Virus record (IMG/VR): IMGVR_UViG_3300022592_000023
Location: 1 to 29,083 of that record
DNA length: 29,083 nucleotides
Reading direction: 5' to 3' (one strand)
Origin: a virus
Positions 1-9,447 of the stretch are shown here, one piece after another. Below the pieces are notes generated by a model that saw only the letters and a list, made by a program, of their open reading frames with translations, was not told where the DNA came from and did no database searches. Each line of letters opens with the position of its first letter. Within the stretch, counting starts at the first letter, position 1. A program made the translations under genes and the position numbers.

Positions 1-3000
1 GTTTACAATAATACCAGTCAATGTATCAAACAATGTGTTCATTGTTGGAATTGCACTTGCACCGCCAGTCAACGCTAGTTGAGTAACTTGTGTAGTTGTA
101 TTTTGTAAAGCGTTTGCCAATGTGTTTGCAACAACTTTGTCAGCTAAGTTTGCAATAAATGTAATTGCTTGAGTTTCTTGTGCTGTTTGATCATTACCAG
201 TTGAATCAACAGCCGCACTAATGAATGACTGTCCTGGAGTAATAGGATCAGGAGCTGAAACAGAACTTAGAACTGTGTAGTAAGCATTACCTGCTACATA
301 GATTGTAAAGTATGTTGGGTTGTTAACGTCACCGCCGCCTGTTTGTAGAGCTTTACTTAATGTTAGACTTTGGAATCCAACGTCTGCAACTACAGTACCT
401 GTTGCACAATAGTATGTACCATCAATGTCAGTGTAGTTACCGTACTGGTCACGAACATAAACGTTTTGACCAATAACGATACCAGTGTTGTCAATGCCAT
501 GGATTGTTACAGTACCAGTTGTAATAGTTGATGTGTTTGGATTTGCGGCCAAGAAGCCTGGCAATCCTTGATTGTTTATGTACCCTTCTGGGGCAACAAC
601 TTCCATGATCTGACCAATGTGTGGACGATCATTAGGATCTGGACAGTAAACCTGAACAACCTGTTGACTTGGGTATACACCGTTTGGATAGTATGGAAGT
701 ACTGGTGGGTTATAAATTTCACCAAAGAAATCTAATCGACCATAACCTTTTGATACCAAGCAGTAGTCACCAAAGTTGGCGTTAGAGTTAGTAATAGAAC
801 AAATACCGCCGTTCTCTGTAATAACAGATGTTCCGCAGAAGATTGTAAACACAGAAACTAGCTGTGCATAGCCGTTGTTAGTAATCTTAATACCAACACC
901 ACCTTGGTTGATTTGCGTAAACGCATCGTAAACGAACGATTGAATTGGTGAACGATCACTAATTACAGCGCCGTCAACTAAGCTACCACCCATTGATCCA
1001 AATGGATCAATCTTACGTTGTGCCCATTCATCTGGGACATCTTTATCTTGTACAGGATAAACTGATGTTTGTCCAAAGTACATTGTGTAGTTTGTACCTG
1101 CGCCAACTGTATTTTGTGTTAGGCCAATGTTGTATGTGCCATCACCGTTGTCTGTTAGGCTTGCAATTACTGGGGCAATGTTAACGTTGTCAATAATTGG
1201 ATCAAAACGTACTGGGAAGAAACCAGAACCATCGTAACCATCTGGAGCCGCACTTGGACCATTAGCAATAATGTTGTTCATCATAGCTACTAGACTGTTA
1301 ATACGTGGAACAGCATAAATGCCACCGTCATAGAACGGATTAACAATTTGTTTAGCGTATGAGAATGTGTTGGTCATTGTAGTGTTTGACACTACATTTC
1401 CGGCAACTGTTGCTAGATAATTGTATGCCGCAGTAGTTTGTGTAATTTCACCTTGAATAACACTTACTGCACCTACCCAGTAGGTAACAGCGGCTTCAAT
1501 TGATTTGTGATTACCACCTAATAAAATATCTTGACTGATTGCGTCAACAATTAATCCAGTATCTCTATAGCATACTTCTTGATTGTAGTTAAAGCCGTTG
1601 CTATTGTATGTATAGTCAACCCATGCTGTCATTTCTTTTTGTAAGAAAGCACGGTTCGCTTCTAAAATAGCAAATGCACGTTGAATATTAATGTTAGGTG
1701 ACTTAGTTAAACTAATACTGTTTGGAGTACCAGCAACACTTGGGCCATTTGTAATAATATTTGTAATATTTGCAAAAATATTTTGTATTAAAGTTACTTC
1801 AGATGCACTTGCAACTGGTAATCCAGATACTGGTAGTAAAGGATTGCCAACTGTTGGGATTACTAACTGGCCTCTAATTAATAATTCTGCAACATCGCGT
1901 ACATGGTTAAATGCCGCAACTGTTTGAGTTTTCTGATTTGGAATCTGTGTTGTGCCACCAGTGTAGCTGTAATAGTAAACGCCTGACTGAACTGCTTGAC
2001 GATTACCGCCGTGCAATAAGTCAAACGCAACAGAATCAACCATGTATCCTGCATCACGGAAACATTTTGCCTTGTCATAAGTAAAGCCTACAGTCTTGTT
2101 AGCTTCAACCCATGCAACTGTTTCTGCTTGTAGATATTGTCTGTTAGCAACTAACAATGCGTAGGCGTTGTTAATAGTAATATCAGTTAGTGCAGAGCCA
2201 TTAGGAATAATACCATCAGTGATTGGTAATCCTGTTACAGTATAGTTGTTAATAACTTCTACAATAATATCAAAGTCTGCGCCAATTAATGTTACTTCAG
2301 CTTGTGTTCCTGGTGCGCCGGCAACAGTTGTTTGGCTGATGTTGTTTTGATAACGAGCACCACTTGTATCATTTAGAATAACTTTTTGTGCTAGGCTCTT
2401 TAGGTAACCAACGGCATTTGTAGTTGTCGACAACTCGCTACCAATTGATCCTGTGTAAGTACCCTGGCTCCAATATTGAACGCCGGCAAATGTTGACTGG
2501 CTGTATTGATTGCCAGGATATAACATATCAAATGCTACTGCATCAACAATTAAACCAGTATCGCGTTGGCATTTTGCACTATCGTACGGGAAGTCTAAGA
2601 AACTTTGATTAATGTAAGAAATAACTTCTTGCTGAATAAAGCTTCTGTTCAACTGTAATAATATTTCAGCACTCATAAACGCTGGGTCAACTGCACTACC
2701 GATATGGCTTTCTGGTGCGGCTGATGGGCCGTTCTGAATAATGTTTGTAATAATGTCTACGCCGTTGGCAAGTGCTGTGCTAGCAATGCCGCCACCAATT
2801 AACGCTGTGTTAATAACTTGTGCGTTAGTTGCTGTAACACCGATTAGATTTGGTGCTACTGTATTTGTAATAACATCTTGTGCTAAAGTATTGATGTAAT
2901 TAATTGCACCAATAGTCTGTGTTGTTTCACCTTGGATTACACTTGTAACACCACGGTAGTAACCTAAGCCAGACTCAACAGCTTTTGCATTACCGCCAAA

Positions 3001-6000
3001 GGAAATATCGTAGGCCAAGTTTTCAACAATAATGCCAACGTCACGACGGCACTTGGCTTGATCGTAAATGAAGTTTGGCATTGTATTGACATAGGCAATA
3101 ATTTCTGCTACAATAAAATCACGGTTAGCTTTCAATAGTGCATAGGCATTTGCTCTAGCAGTATCGCTTGAAGGAGTTAGGCTGATAGGAATCAGTGCAG
3201 GTGCTTCAGTAGGACCGTTACTGATAATACGTGTCATTAACTCAATGTCAGCTGTTAACTCTGCGGCAACTGCAATATTGCTCTTGGCATTTTCATTTAG
3301 TACCTGTGGAACTTCTGACTGATAGAAACTAGTCAACGCTTGACTTTGAACAACTGCACTAACCACTGTTGACAAATACTTGTATGCCATAACAGTTTGT
3401 GTTAGTTCATTTGGTACTTGAGTTTGTGTATTGCTGTAACCAAAGTATAGTGTACCAGCTTGAATAGCTTGACGGTTACCACCACGTAGTAAGTCAAATG
3501 ACACACAATCAATCATGTAGCCAATGTCGCGATAGCACTTGGCTTGATCGTATTCAAACGCTGTACCGTATTGTGCGTTAACATAAGCAACAACTTCGTT
3601 CGCAATAAACGTACGGTTAGCCATCAAGTAGTTAAATGCTTTTTGTGCATTTACATCTGAGCTAATAGTTAAGCTAATTGGAGTTGGAGTTGCGGCCGCA
3701 CTTGGTCCAATGTTAATAATGTTTGTGATCTTATCAACTTTAGATTGCAAGTTTGTAATTTGCAACTGACTTGAAATTGGTAATCCTAATTGCTGTGTGC
3801 TTGGGTTACCAGGTGATTTATTAATTGCCTGTCCTAATAAGATTGGACCAATGATTGCTTTAATTCTGTTGTATGCCGCAATAGTATTAGCCTGTTCGCC
3901 AGGAATAGCACTTGCAGTACTAGAGAAGCCATAGTAGTAAACACCTGACTGAATAGCTTGACGATTACCGCCGTGTAGTATATCAAATGCAATACTATCA
4001 ACAATATATCCAGTGTCACGGAAGCACTTGTCTTCGTTGTATGAGAATACATTATACTTTTGATTAATATAAGCTGTTAGTTCTGCTTTAATAAAATCTT
4101 TATTTGCTTCTAGTAGTTGAACAGCATTGTATACGCTAGCATTACTACTTGGTACTAACGGAATTGATGTTGGAGCACTAGCTACCAACGGGCCGTTTGC
4201 AATAATGTTTTTAATTACAGAAACATTGTTTTGTAGTGTTGTAACTTCTGCATTTGTTGCGCCTGGCAAGTTTGAAACTTGAGTAACGTCTGTTTGGTAT
4301 GGAATGACAGGAGTTGCTGTTATGATACTGCCAACAAGAGTGCTTAGATATGTATAAGCATCAAGTACTTGTGTAGTTTCGTTTGGAATAGCACTTGAAC
4401 TATTGCTATAACCATAATAGTAAACACCTGATTGAACTGCTTGGCGATTGCCTCCCCACTTCAAGTCAAATGCAACTGAGTCTACCATAAAGCCAACATC
4501 ACGAGCACACTTAGTTTGATTATAAGTAAAGCCACTTGTCTTAGTTGCTTCAACGAACGCAACAGCTTCTGCTTCTAAGTATGTCTTGTTAGCTTCCAAT
4601 AGTGCATAGGCATTTAATACTCTAGCAGTAGTTGAAGGAGTTATTCCATTTGGAATAATCTTATCACTAATACCAACTGTACCTGTGCTTAGAATATTTA
4701 AAATAGTTGCAAACTCATTTGCAATTACTGCCGCTTCGGCCGCTGTACCAGGAGCACTTAAATTTGTTACTTGTGTTGATGTTGTGTAACGAATACCAGT
4801 TGTATCGTTTAGAACAATACGTTGTGCCAATGTAGCTACGTAACTAATGGCCGCTGTGGTAGTATTAATTTCACTAGGAATTGCACCGACTAGGCTTGTA
4901 TGATTCCAATACTGGATACCTGCAAATGTTGTTTGGCTTGTACCACCAAAGTATAAGTCTTGTGCTAATGCATCAACAATTAAACCTGTGTCACGTTTGC
5001 ACTTGGCTTCGTTATAGGTAAATGTGTTTGATGAGTAAGTTGCGTCAATGAACGCTGTAACTTCTTGTGCAATAAATTCTCTATTAGAATGTAATAGAGT
5101 AGCCGCATTGATTACGTTTGGATTTGTACTGCGTGTTAATCCAATTGGAACTTCGGCAGGCGCCTGACTTGGGCCGCTTTGGATAATATTTTCAAGAGTA
5201 TCAACTAGAGCCTGTACATAAGTTACTTCAGAGTTAGAACCGCCTAGACCAGAAGTAGTTTGTGCTTCCCATGTTTGATAAGGACTAGTTGAGAATCCTT
5301 GAATAACACTTGGAAGAATATTTTTAATATGTGTGTAGGCCGCAAGTACTTGTGCTGATTCACCAGGAATAGCAGTAGTGCCGTTAAAGTTATAGTAGTA
5401 AACACCTGACTGAACTGCTTGACGATTACCGCCATACAACAAGTCAAATGACACAGAGTCAACCATGTAACCAATATCACGCTGGCATTTAGTACCATTG
5501 TAGGTAAAGCCACTAGTCTTAGTTGCTTCAACATAGGCAACACCTTCAGCAATCAAATAGGCTTTGTTTGCCTGTAGAATATTATAGGAATTTGTTATGT
5601 TGTTATTGCCACTTGCTGTAATTCCGTTAGGAACAATTCTATCAGTTACGTCTTTAGTGCCGTTGGTTATAATATCAACAATCAATGCGAAGTCTGTACC
5701 AATTGCAGATTTCTCAGATGTTGTGCCCGGAGTAAAGCTGACGTTTTGTGTAACAGTCGATTGATAACGAACACCTGTTTGGTCGTTTAGAATAACTTTT
5801 TGTGCTAGACTAGAAACATAGTTAATTGCGTTTGTAGTTGTTGACAACTCACCTGCAATAGAACCAGTATAGCCTGCTTGATTCCAATAGCTCAAACCTG
5901 AAAATACTGTTTGGCTAGAACCTTGGAATAATAAATCTTGTACAAGCGCATCAACAATTAATCGTGTATCACGTTCGCACTTGGCGTGGTTGTATGGGAA

Positions 6001-9000
6001 TGTACCGCGAATAGCATCAACATAAGCAACAGTTTCTGCTTGGATGTAAGTGCGGTTAGCATTTAAAATATTGTAAGCGTGTAGAATACTTGCAGTTGAA
6101 CTTGCAGTGGTATTAGGAACAATCTTATCTGTTACACCAACTGTACCTTTGTTAAGGATGTCAAGGACAACACCAAAGTCGCTAGCAACTAGGCCAACTT
6201 CAGCTGTTGTTGCGGCTGGTAATGTTGTTACCTGTGTAACTGTGCTTTGATATCTTGCACCAGCTGTTGAGTTTGTAACAAGTTTCTGTGCAAGTTTGCT
6301 TGCAAATAAGACAGCGTTAGTTGCTGTGATAATTTCATTACCAATTGGCTTAACGTAGTCGCCTTGGTTCCAATATTGTAAACCAGCAAATGTTGATTGA
6401 CTGTCTGTAGCTGTTGGATACAATAGGTCAAATGCAAGTGCATCAATAATCAATCCTGTATCACGTAGACATTTTGCCTGATCATAAATTGCGTACTGTG
6501 CGTTTATGTATGCGATTGTTTCTGCACGAATGAAACTACGGTTAGCTTCTAACAATGCCGCGGCATTTAATATGTTAGCATTTCCGCTCTTAGTTTGTGG
6601 AATGCTTGTTGGACTTGCGGCAGATGTAGGTCCGTTGTTAATAATTGTAGTAATAACATCTAGTTTACTTTGTAGTGTTGTTACTTCAGATGCAGTAGCA
6701 GGAGTTAAATTTGTTACTTGTGGAACTGCATATTGATAAGTTACAGATAGCGGACTACCTGCTACAATGTCGGCAATGATACTTCTAATATGAGTATATG
6801 CATTTAGAGTTTGTGCTTTTTCACCTGGAATAGCACTTGAAGTGTTTGAATAACCGTAGTAGTAAACACCTGACTGAACTGCTTGACGATTACCGCCATA
6901 TAGTAAGTCAAATGCAACCGAGTCAACCATGTAGCCAACATCACGAGCGCACTTAACACCATCGTATGTGAACCCAACAGTCTTAGTAGCTTCAACAAAA
7001 GCAATAGCTTCTGCTTGCAAATAAGTTTTGTTAGATTCTAATAGTGCGTAAGCGTGTTGAACATTTACGTCTGCACTAGCGTTGATGCTGTTAGGAACAA
7101 TAATATCTGTTACACCGACTGTACCGTTGTTGATAATATTTAAAATTACATCAAACTCTGCGCCAACAGTTGCGGCTTCTGCAACAGTACCAGGGGTTGG
7201 ACTTGTAATTTGAGGAGCACTATTTTGATAGCGTGTTCCTGTTAGATCGTTCTTAACAACTCGCTGTGCTAGATCTTTAATGTAGCTGATAGCCGCAGTT
7301 GTTGTACTTAACTCATTGGCAAATGTGTTAACGTACCCTGCTTGATTCCAATACTGGATACCTGCAAATGTTGATTGGCTTGTGCCACCAAATAACATAT
7401 CTTGTACAATAGCATCAACAATTAAACCGGTGTCACGTGAACACTTAGCTTGGTTGTAAGTAAATCCAATAGTCTTATTAGCTTCAACCCAAGCAATGGC
7501 TTCTGCTTGTAAGAATGCTTTGTTCGATTGTAATGCTTGGTAAGCATTTAATGTGTGAGTAGCAGTAGTAATGCTACCGTTAGCGATAATTTTATCAGTA
7601 ACCGCAGTTGTACCTGTTGTTATGATATCTGTAATAACTTTGAAATCTTTTTGTACTGTTGTAACGTCTGCAGAGTTACCAACATTAGTTACTACTGTTT
7701 GAGTAACTGTATTTTGATATGTAAATGGTACTGCTTGACCTAAAATAATTGCAGATGTTAAACTTGAAATCCATTGAACAGCCGCTGTGGTAGTTGATAC
7801 TTCACCACCAATTGCGCCAACGTATCCTGTTTGGTTCCAATATTGTAAACCTGAGAATACTGTTTGACTTGTACCTGCATATAGAGCATCAAGTGCTAGG
7901 CCGTCAATAATTAAGCCAGTGTCGCGTGAACATTTTGTAGCGTTGTACTGGAATGGGCCGCCGTATTCTTGATTGGTCCAAGCAACAACCTGTTCTTGAA
8001 TAAATGCTTCGTTGGCAAGTAATAATGTACGTGCCGCAAAGTATCCTTCATCTTGAGGACCTGAGTTAACTGCTTGACCAACATATAGAGTACCTGTTGT
8101 AAGGCTAACTGTAATTGTATTTGTGTTTGCTACATAACTTGCAACGCCAACAGCTTCAGGAACTTGAACTGTTTGGTTAGGAATAAACATTGTACCGTCA
8201 TACAACCAAGGACCAGATTGATTACTTACGTTCTGAATGTATGGTGAGTGGTATAGGTCAATGATTTGTGTATTTGGAAACGCTGTTGCGTATGCTCCGC
8301 GATTGTTACCAATCTTGTATCCGTATTCGCTTACACCAAAGCCACCTGGAATTAAACCAGAACGACCATTTAACAAACGCATCTGTGCAACATAGCAACC
8401 AGATTGAACGTGGAACAAGTCGCGAGTTTTGTTAATTGGCTCAACGTCTGTTGTACGTAAGTCACTACCAATTACAGATGTATAAGGTTTTAATTCAATT
8501 GGGTTGTCTTCTAAATAACGACCAGGAGCAACTTTAATACTTGTACCTGACTGATAGTAAGGACTCTTTGTTGCACCGCTAATTGTACGGCAAGCACGAC
8601 TTGGGTCAGCCGCACGTCCGTCATTGGTATCGCTACCGTCCATAGAAACGTATAATACGTTTGAAGTAACAGGTGCTGTACCTAATGGGTTAGTACCCAA
8701 TACTCGAATGTTTGAATTAACATTGGTAACACCGTTGCCTGTTGGGCTAATGTTAATATCTGTGTTTGGTGTTGTAGGAGTTATTGTATTGCCTGCAAAA
8801 CCTAATCCGCCTGCTACAATACTATTAAAATAACCGTGTGCCCAGTTAGATGTTGTACTACCAATGTCGTATGTATTATTCACTTTAGGAATAATACTGC
8901 TGACTAATTCGGCTCCAAGTGCCAAGGTATCGACTAGTTGATTGCTACCTAAGATAATATTGCCATCGGCTGTAATGTTGCCAATTGCATGTAGGTTACC

Positions 9001-9324
9001 GCCGATTGTAGTGTTTGTGCCAACGAATACTGTTTGATTCGTAGCTGGGGTAATATTTAAAGGACCACTGATTGTGCTAATAGTAGCACTATTCACTGAT
9101 CGAGAAATTTGTAAGAGACCTAATGTTGAAGTTGTATCAACTATTAGTTTATTTGCGTGTAGAGTTCCGTTTACGTCTAGGTCATATGCTGGTGATTGAG
9201 TCTTAACACCAATGCGTCCATTAGTAACGTCTAGATAAAGTAATCCACTTTCGACTTGTAAGTCTATGCCGTCACGTAGCAAATTGCTTGCAAGTAACGG
9301 ACCTGTAATGCGACCTATGGCCAT
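1..9324 (-). CDS. Giant tail-fibre-like virion protein with split beta-helix-type domain and 14 tandem repeats (partial, 3' end off the window)
   Basis: One open frame runs from an ATG at 9324 (good ribosome site AAGGAG about 10 bases upstream) to the left edge, 3108 codons with no stop found; I checked the frame at each repeat and scanned much of it triplet by triplet. Residues 1-220 carry fibre-type motifs (RIGVKTQSPAYDLDVNGT; YDIGSTTSNWAHGYF). Residues from about 224 (LYVSMDGSDTNDGR) to about 420 look like the start of a pectate-lyase-like right-handed beta-helix. Fourteen units of about 163 residues follow (about 424-2690). A second beta-helix-like stretch starts near 2791 (RSPIQSFVYDAFTQINQGG, then YAQLVSVFTIFC, CSITNSNANFG). 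From about 3034 the sequence again resembles the linker half of a repeat. I recall similar motifs in cyanophage T4-like virion proteins, so a tail-fibre or baseplate-associated adhesin is likely; receptor or enzyme activity is not shown. The C-terminus is missing. Confidence 0.9.
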   Translation of the reverse strand, partial: MAIGRITGPLLASNLLRDGIDLQVESGLLYLDVTNGRIGVKTQSPAYDLDVNGTLHANKLIVDTTSTLGLLQISRSVNSATISTISGPLNITPATNQTVFVGTNTTIGGNLHAIGNITADGNIILGSNQLVDTLALGAELVSSIIPKVNNTYDIGSTTSNWAHGYFNSIVAGGLGFAGNTITPTTPNTDINISPTGNGVTNVNSNIRVLGTNPLGTAPVTSNVLYVSMDGSDTNDGRAADPSRACRTISGATKSPYYQSGTSIKVAPGRYLEDNPIELKPYTSVIGSDLRTTDVEPINKTRDLFHVQSGCYVAQMRLLNGRSGLIPGGFGVSEYGYKIGNNRGAYATAFPNTQIIDLYHSPYIQNVSNQSGPWLYDGTMFIPNQTVQVPEAVGVASYVANTNTITVSLTTGTLYVGQAVNSGPQDEGYFAARTLLLANEAFIQEQVVAWTNQEYGGPFQYNATKCSRDTGLIIDGLALDALYAGTSQTVFSGLQYWNQTGYVGAIGGEVSTTTAAVQWISSLTSAIILGQAVPFTYQNTVTQTVVTNVGNSADVTTVQKDFKVITDIITTGTTAVTDKIIANGSITTATHTLNAYQALQSNKAFLQAEAIAWVEANKTIGFTYNQAKCSRDTGLIVDAIVQDMLFGGTSQSTFAGIQYWNQAGYVNTFANELSTTTAAISYIKDLAQRVVKNDLTGTRYQNSAPQITSPTPGTVAEAATVGAEFDVILNIINNGTVGVTDIIVPNSINASADVNVQHAYALLESNKTYLQAEAIAFVEATKTVGFTYDGVKCARDVGYMVDSVAFDLLYGGNRQAVQSGVYYYGYSNTSSAIPGEKAQTLNAYTHIRSIIADIVAGSPLSVTYQYAVPQVTNLTPATASEVTTLQSKLDVITTIINNGPTSAASPTSIPQTKSGNANILNAAALLEANRSFIRAETIAYINAQYAIYDQAKCLRDTGLIIDALAFDLLYPTATDSQSTFAGLQYWNQGDYVKPIGNEIITATNAVLFASKLAQKLVTNSTAGARYQSTVTQVTTLPAATTAEVGLVASDFGVVLDILNKGTVGVTDKIVPNTTASSTASILHAYNILNANRTYIQAETVAYVDAIRGTFPYNHAKCERDTRLIVDALVQDLLFQGSSQTVFSGLSYWNQAGYTGSIAGELSTTTNAINYVSSLAQKVILNDQTGVRYQSTVTQNVSFTPGTTSEKSAIGTDFALIVDIITNGTKDVTDRIVPNGITASGNNNITNSYNILQANKAYLIAEGVAYVEATKTSGFTYNGTKCQRDIGYMVDSVSFDLLYGGNRQAVQSGVYYYNFNGTTAIPGESAQVLAAYTHIKNILPSVIQGFSTSPYQTWEAQTTSGLGGSNSEVTYVQALVDTLENIIQSGPSQAPAEVPIGLTRSTNPNVINAATLLHSNREFIAQEVTAFIDATYSSNTFTYNEAKCKRDTGLIVDALAQDLYFGGTSQTTFAGIQYWNHTSLVGAIPSEINTTTAAISYVATLAQRIVLNDTTGIRYTTSTQVTNLSAPGTAAEAAVIANEFATILNILSTGTVGISDKIIPNGITPSTTARVLNAYALLEANKTYLEAEAVAFVEATKTSGFTYNQTKCARDVGFMVDSVAFDLKWGGNRQAVQSGVYYYGYSNSSSAIPNETTQVLDAYTYLSTLVGSIITATPVIPYQTDVTQVSNLPGATNAEVTTLQNNVSVIKNIIANGPLVASAPTSIPLVPSSNASVYNAVQLLEANKDFIKAELTAYINQKYNVFSYNEDKCFRDTGYIVDSIAFDILHGGNRQAIQSGVYYYGFSSTASAIPGEQANTIAAYNRIKAIIGPILLGQAINKSPGNPSTQQLGLPISSQLQITNLQSKVDKITNIINIGPSAAATPTPISLTISSDVNAQKAFNYLMANRTFIANEVVAYVNAQYGTAFEYDQAKCYRDIGYMIDCVSFDLLRGGNRQAIQAGTLYFGYSNTQTQVPNELTQTVMAYKYLSTVVSAVVQSQALTSFYQSEVPQVLNENAKSNIAVAAELTADIELMTRIISNGPTEAPALIPISLTPSSDTARANAYALLKANRDFIVAEIIAYVNTMPNFIYDQAKCRRDVGIIVENLAYDISFGGNAKAVESGLGYYRGVTSVIQGETTQTIGAINYINTLAQDVITNTVAPNLIGVTATNAQVINTALIGGGIASTALANGVDIITNIIQNGPSAAPESHIGSAVDPAFMSAEILLQLNRSFIQQEVISYINQSFLDFPYDSAKCQRDTGLIVDAVAFDMLYPGNQYSQSTFAGVQYWSQGTYTGSIGSELSTTTNAVGYLKSLAQKVILNDTSGARYQNNISQTTVAGAPGTQAEVTLIGADFDIIVEVINNYTVTGLPITDGIIPNGSALTDITINNAYALLVANRQYLQAETVAWVEANKTVGFTYDKAKCFRDAGYMVDSVAFDLLHGGNRQAVQSGVYYYSYTGGTTQIPNQKTQTVAAFNHVRDVAELLIRGQLVIPTVGNPLLPVSGLPVASASEVTLIQNIFANITNIITNGPSVAGTPNSISLTKSPNINIQRAFAILEANRAFLQKEMTAWVDYTYNSNGFNYNQEVCYRDTGLIVDAISQDILLGGNHKSIEAAVTYWVGAVSVIQGEITQTTAAYNYLATVAGNVVSNTTMTNTFSYAKQIVNPFYDGGIYAVPRINSLVAMMNNIIANGPSAAPDGYDGSGFFPVRFDPIIDNVNIAPVIASLTDNGDGTYNIGLTQNTVGAGTNYTMYFGQTSVYPVQDKDVPDEWAQRKIDPFGSMGGSLVDGAVISDRSPIQSFVYDAFTQINQGGVGIKITNNGYAQLVSVFTIFCGTSVITENGGICSITNSNANFGDYCLVSKGYGRLDFFGEIYNPPVLPYYPNGVYPSQQVVQVYCPDPNDRPHIGQIMEVVAPEGYINNQGLPGFLAANPNTSTITTGTVTIHGIDNTGIVIGQNVYVRDQYGNYTDIDGTYYCATGTVVADVGFQSLTLSKALQTGGGDVNNPTYFTIYVAGNAYYTVLSSVSAPDPITPGQSFISAAVDSTGNDQTAQETQAITFIANLADKVVANTLANALQNTTTQVTQLALTGGASAIPTMNTLFDTLTGIIVN
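1400..8060 (-). repeat. Array of 14 tandem protein-coding repeats, period about 489 bp (163 residues)
   Basis: I anchored each unit on the Cys codon of a C-x-R-D-x-G-x-(I/M)-(V/I)-(D/E) motif. The anchors lie at plus positions 7932, 7443, 6951, 6471, 5979, 5487, 5001, 4509, 4026, 3537, 3051, 2571, 2064 and 1572. Spacings are 480-507 bp, always a multiple of three, mean 489. Two main kinds occur: type A continues as DLLFGG...STFAGxQYWNQ, type B as FDLLYGGNRQAVQSGVYYY. Reading from the N-terminus the order is A A B A A B A B B B, a divergent unit, A, B, and a second divergent unit. Each unit also has a helical-looking stretch (LLEANKxFIxAEAxAxVxA) before the anchor and a linker after it. Segments of different B units remain nearly identical in DNA (for example around 5400-5440, 6855-6895 and 1975-2010). 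Confidence 0.92.
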
Positions 9325-9366
9325 GCTAACGAGCTCCTTATACACCGAGTTTCACGGATAACCACC

Positions 9367-9411
9367 TTACATTGCGGGTTTACCACAGTATGTTCTGCCG
9401 GAATTCGGCAT
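9367..9411 (-). other. Possible 14-codon leader ORF ahead of the giant fibre gene
   Basis: An ATG at 9411 opens a 14-codon frame (MPNSGRTYCGKPAM) ending in TAA at 9367. It starts six bases after a TAAATA late promoter core and has no Shine-Dalgarno sequence. It overlaps a small inverted repeat (TGCCG/CGGCA around 9397-9407). It may be a leader peptide or chance. Nothing else is seen between the two fibre genes. Confidence 0.25.
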
Positions 9412-9416
9412 CAAGT

Positions 9417-9424
9417 GTATTTAG
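9417..9424 (-). promoter_or_regulatory. T4-type late promoter core CTAAATAC
   Basis: On the minus strand this reads CTAAATAC, close to the T4 late consensus TATAAATA. It lies about 95 bases ahead of the giant fibre gene and just past the end of the 263-residue gene. The same core recurs in most gene-start gaps of the window, which supports it as a phage late promoter. Confidence 0.55.
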
Positions 9425-9447
9425 CTGGTTAGTTTAAAATACCAATA

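Noticed and set aside
1878-7004. Minus-strand ORFs of 66-102 codons inside the repeat array (1878-2078, 3834-4052, 5244-5552, 6228-6446, 6804-7004)
   Set aside because: They lie in other frames of the giant gene and resemble each other only because the underlying DNA is repeated; no ribosome sites support them.
1400-8060. Periodic repeats as a possible CRISPR array
   Set aside because: The period is about 489 bp, always a multiple of three and coding throughout; there are no short repeat-spacer units.
993-9324. Plus-strand ORFs across the left 9 kb (for example 1691-1927, 6506-6736, 8624-8833)
   Set aside because: They are antisense shadows of the long minus-strand frame, without ribosome sites or family marks.
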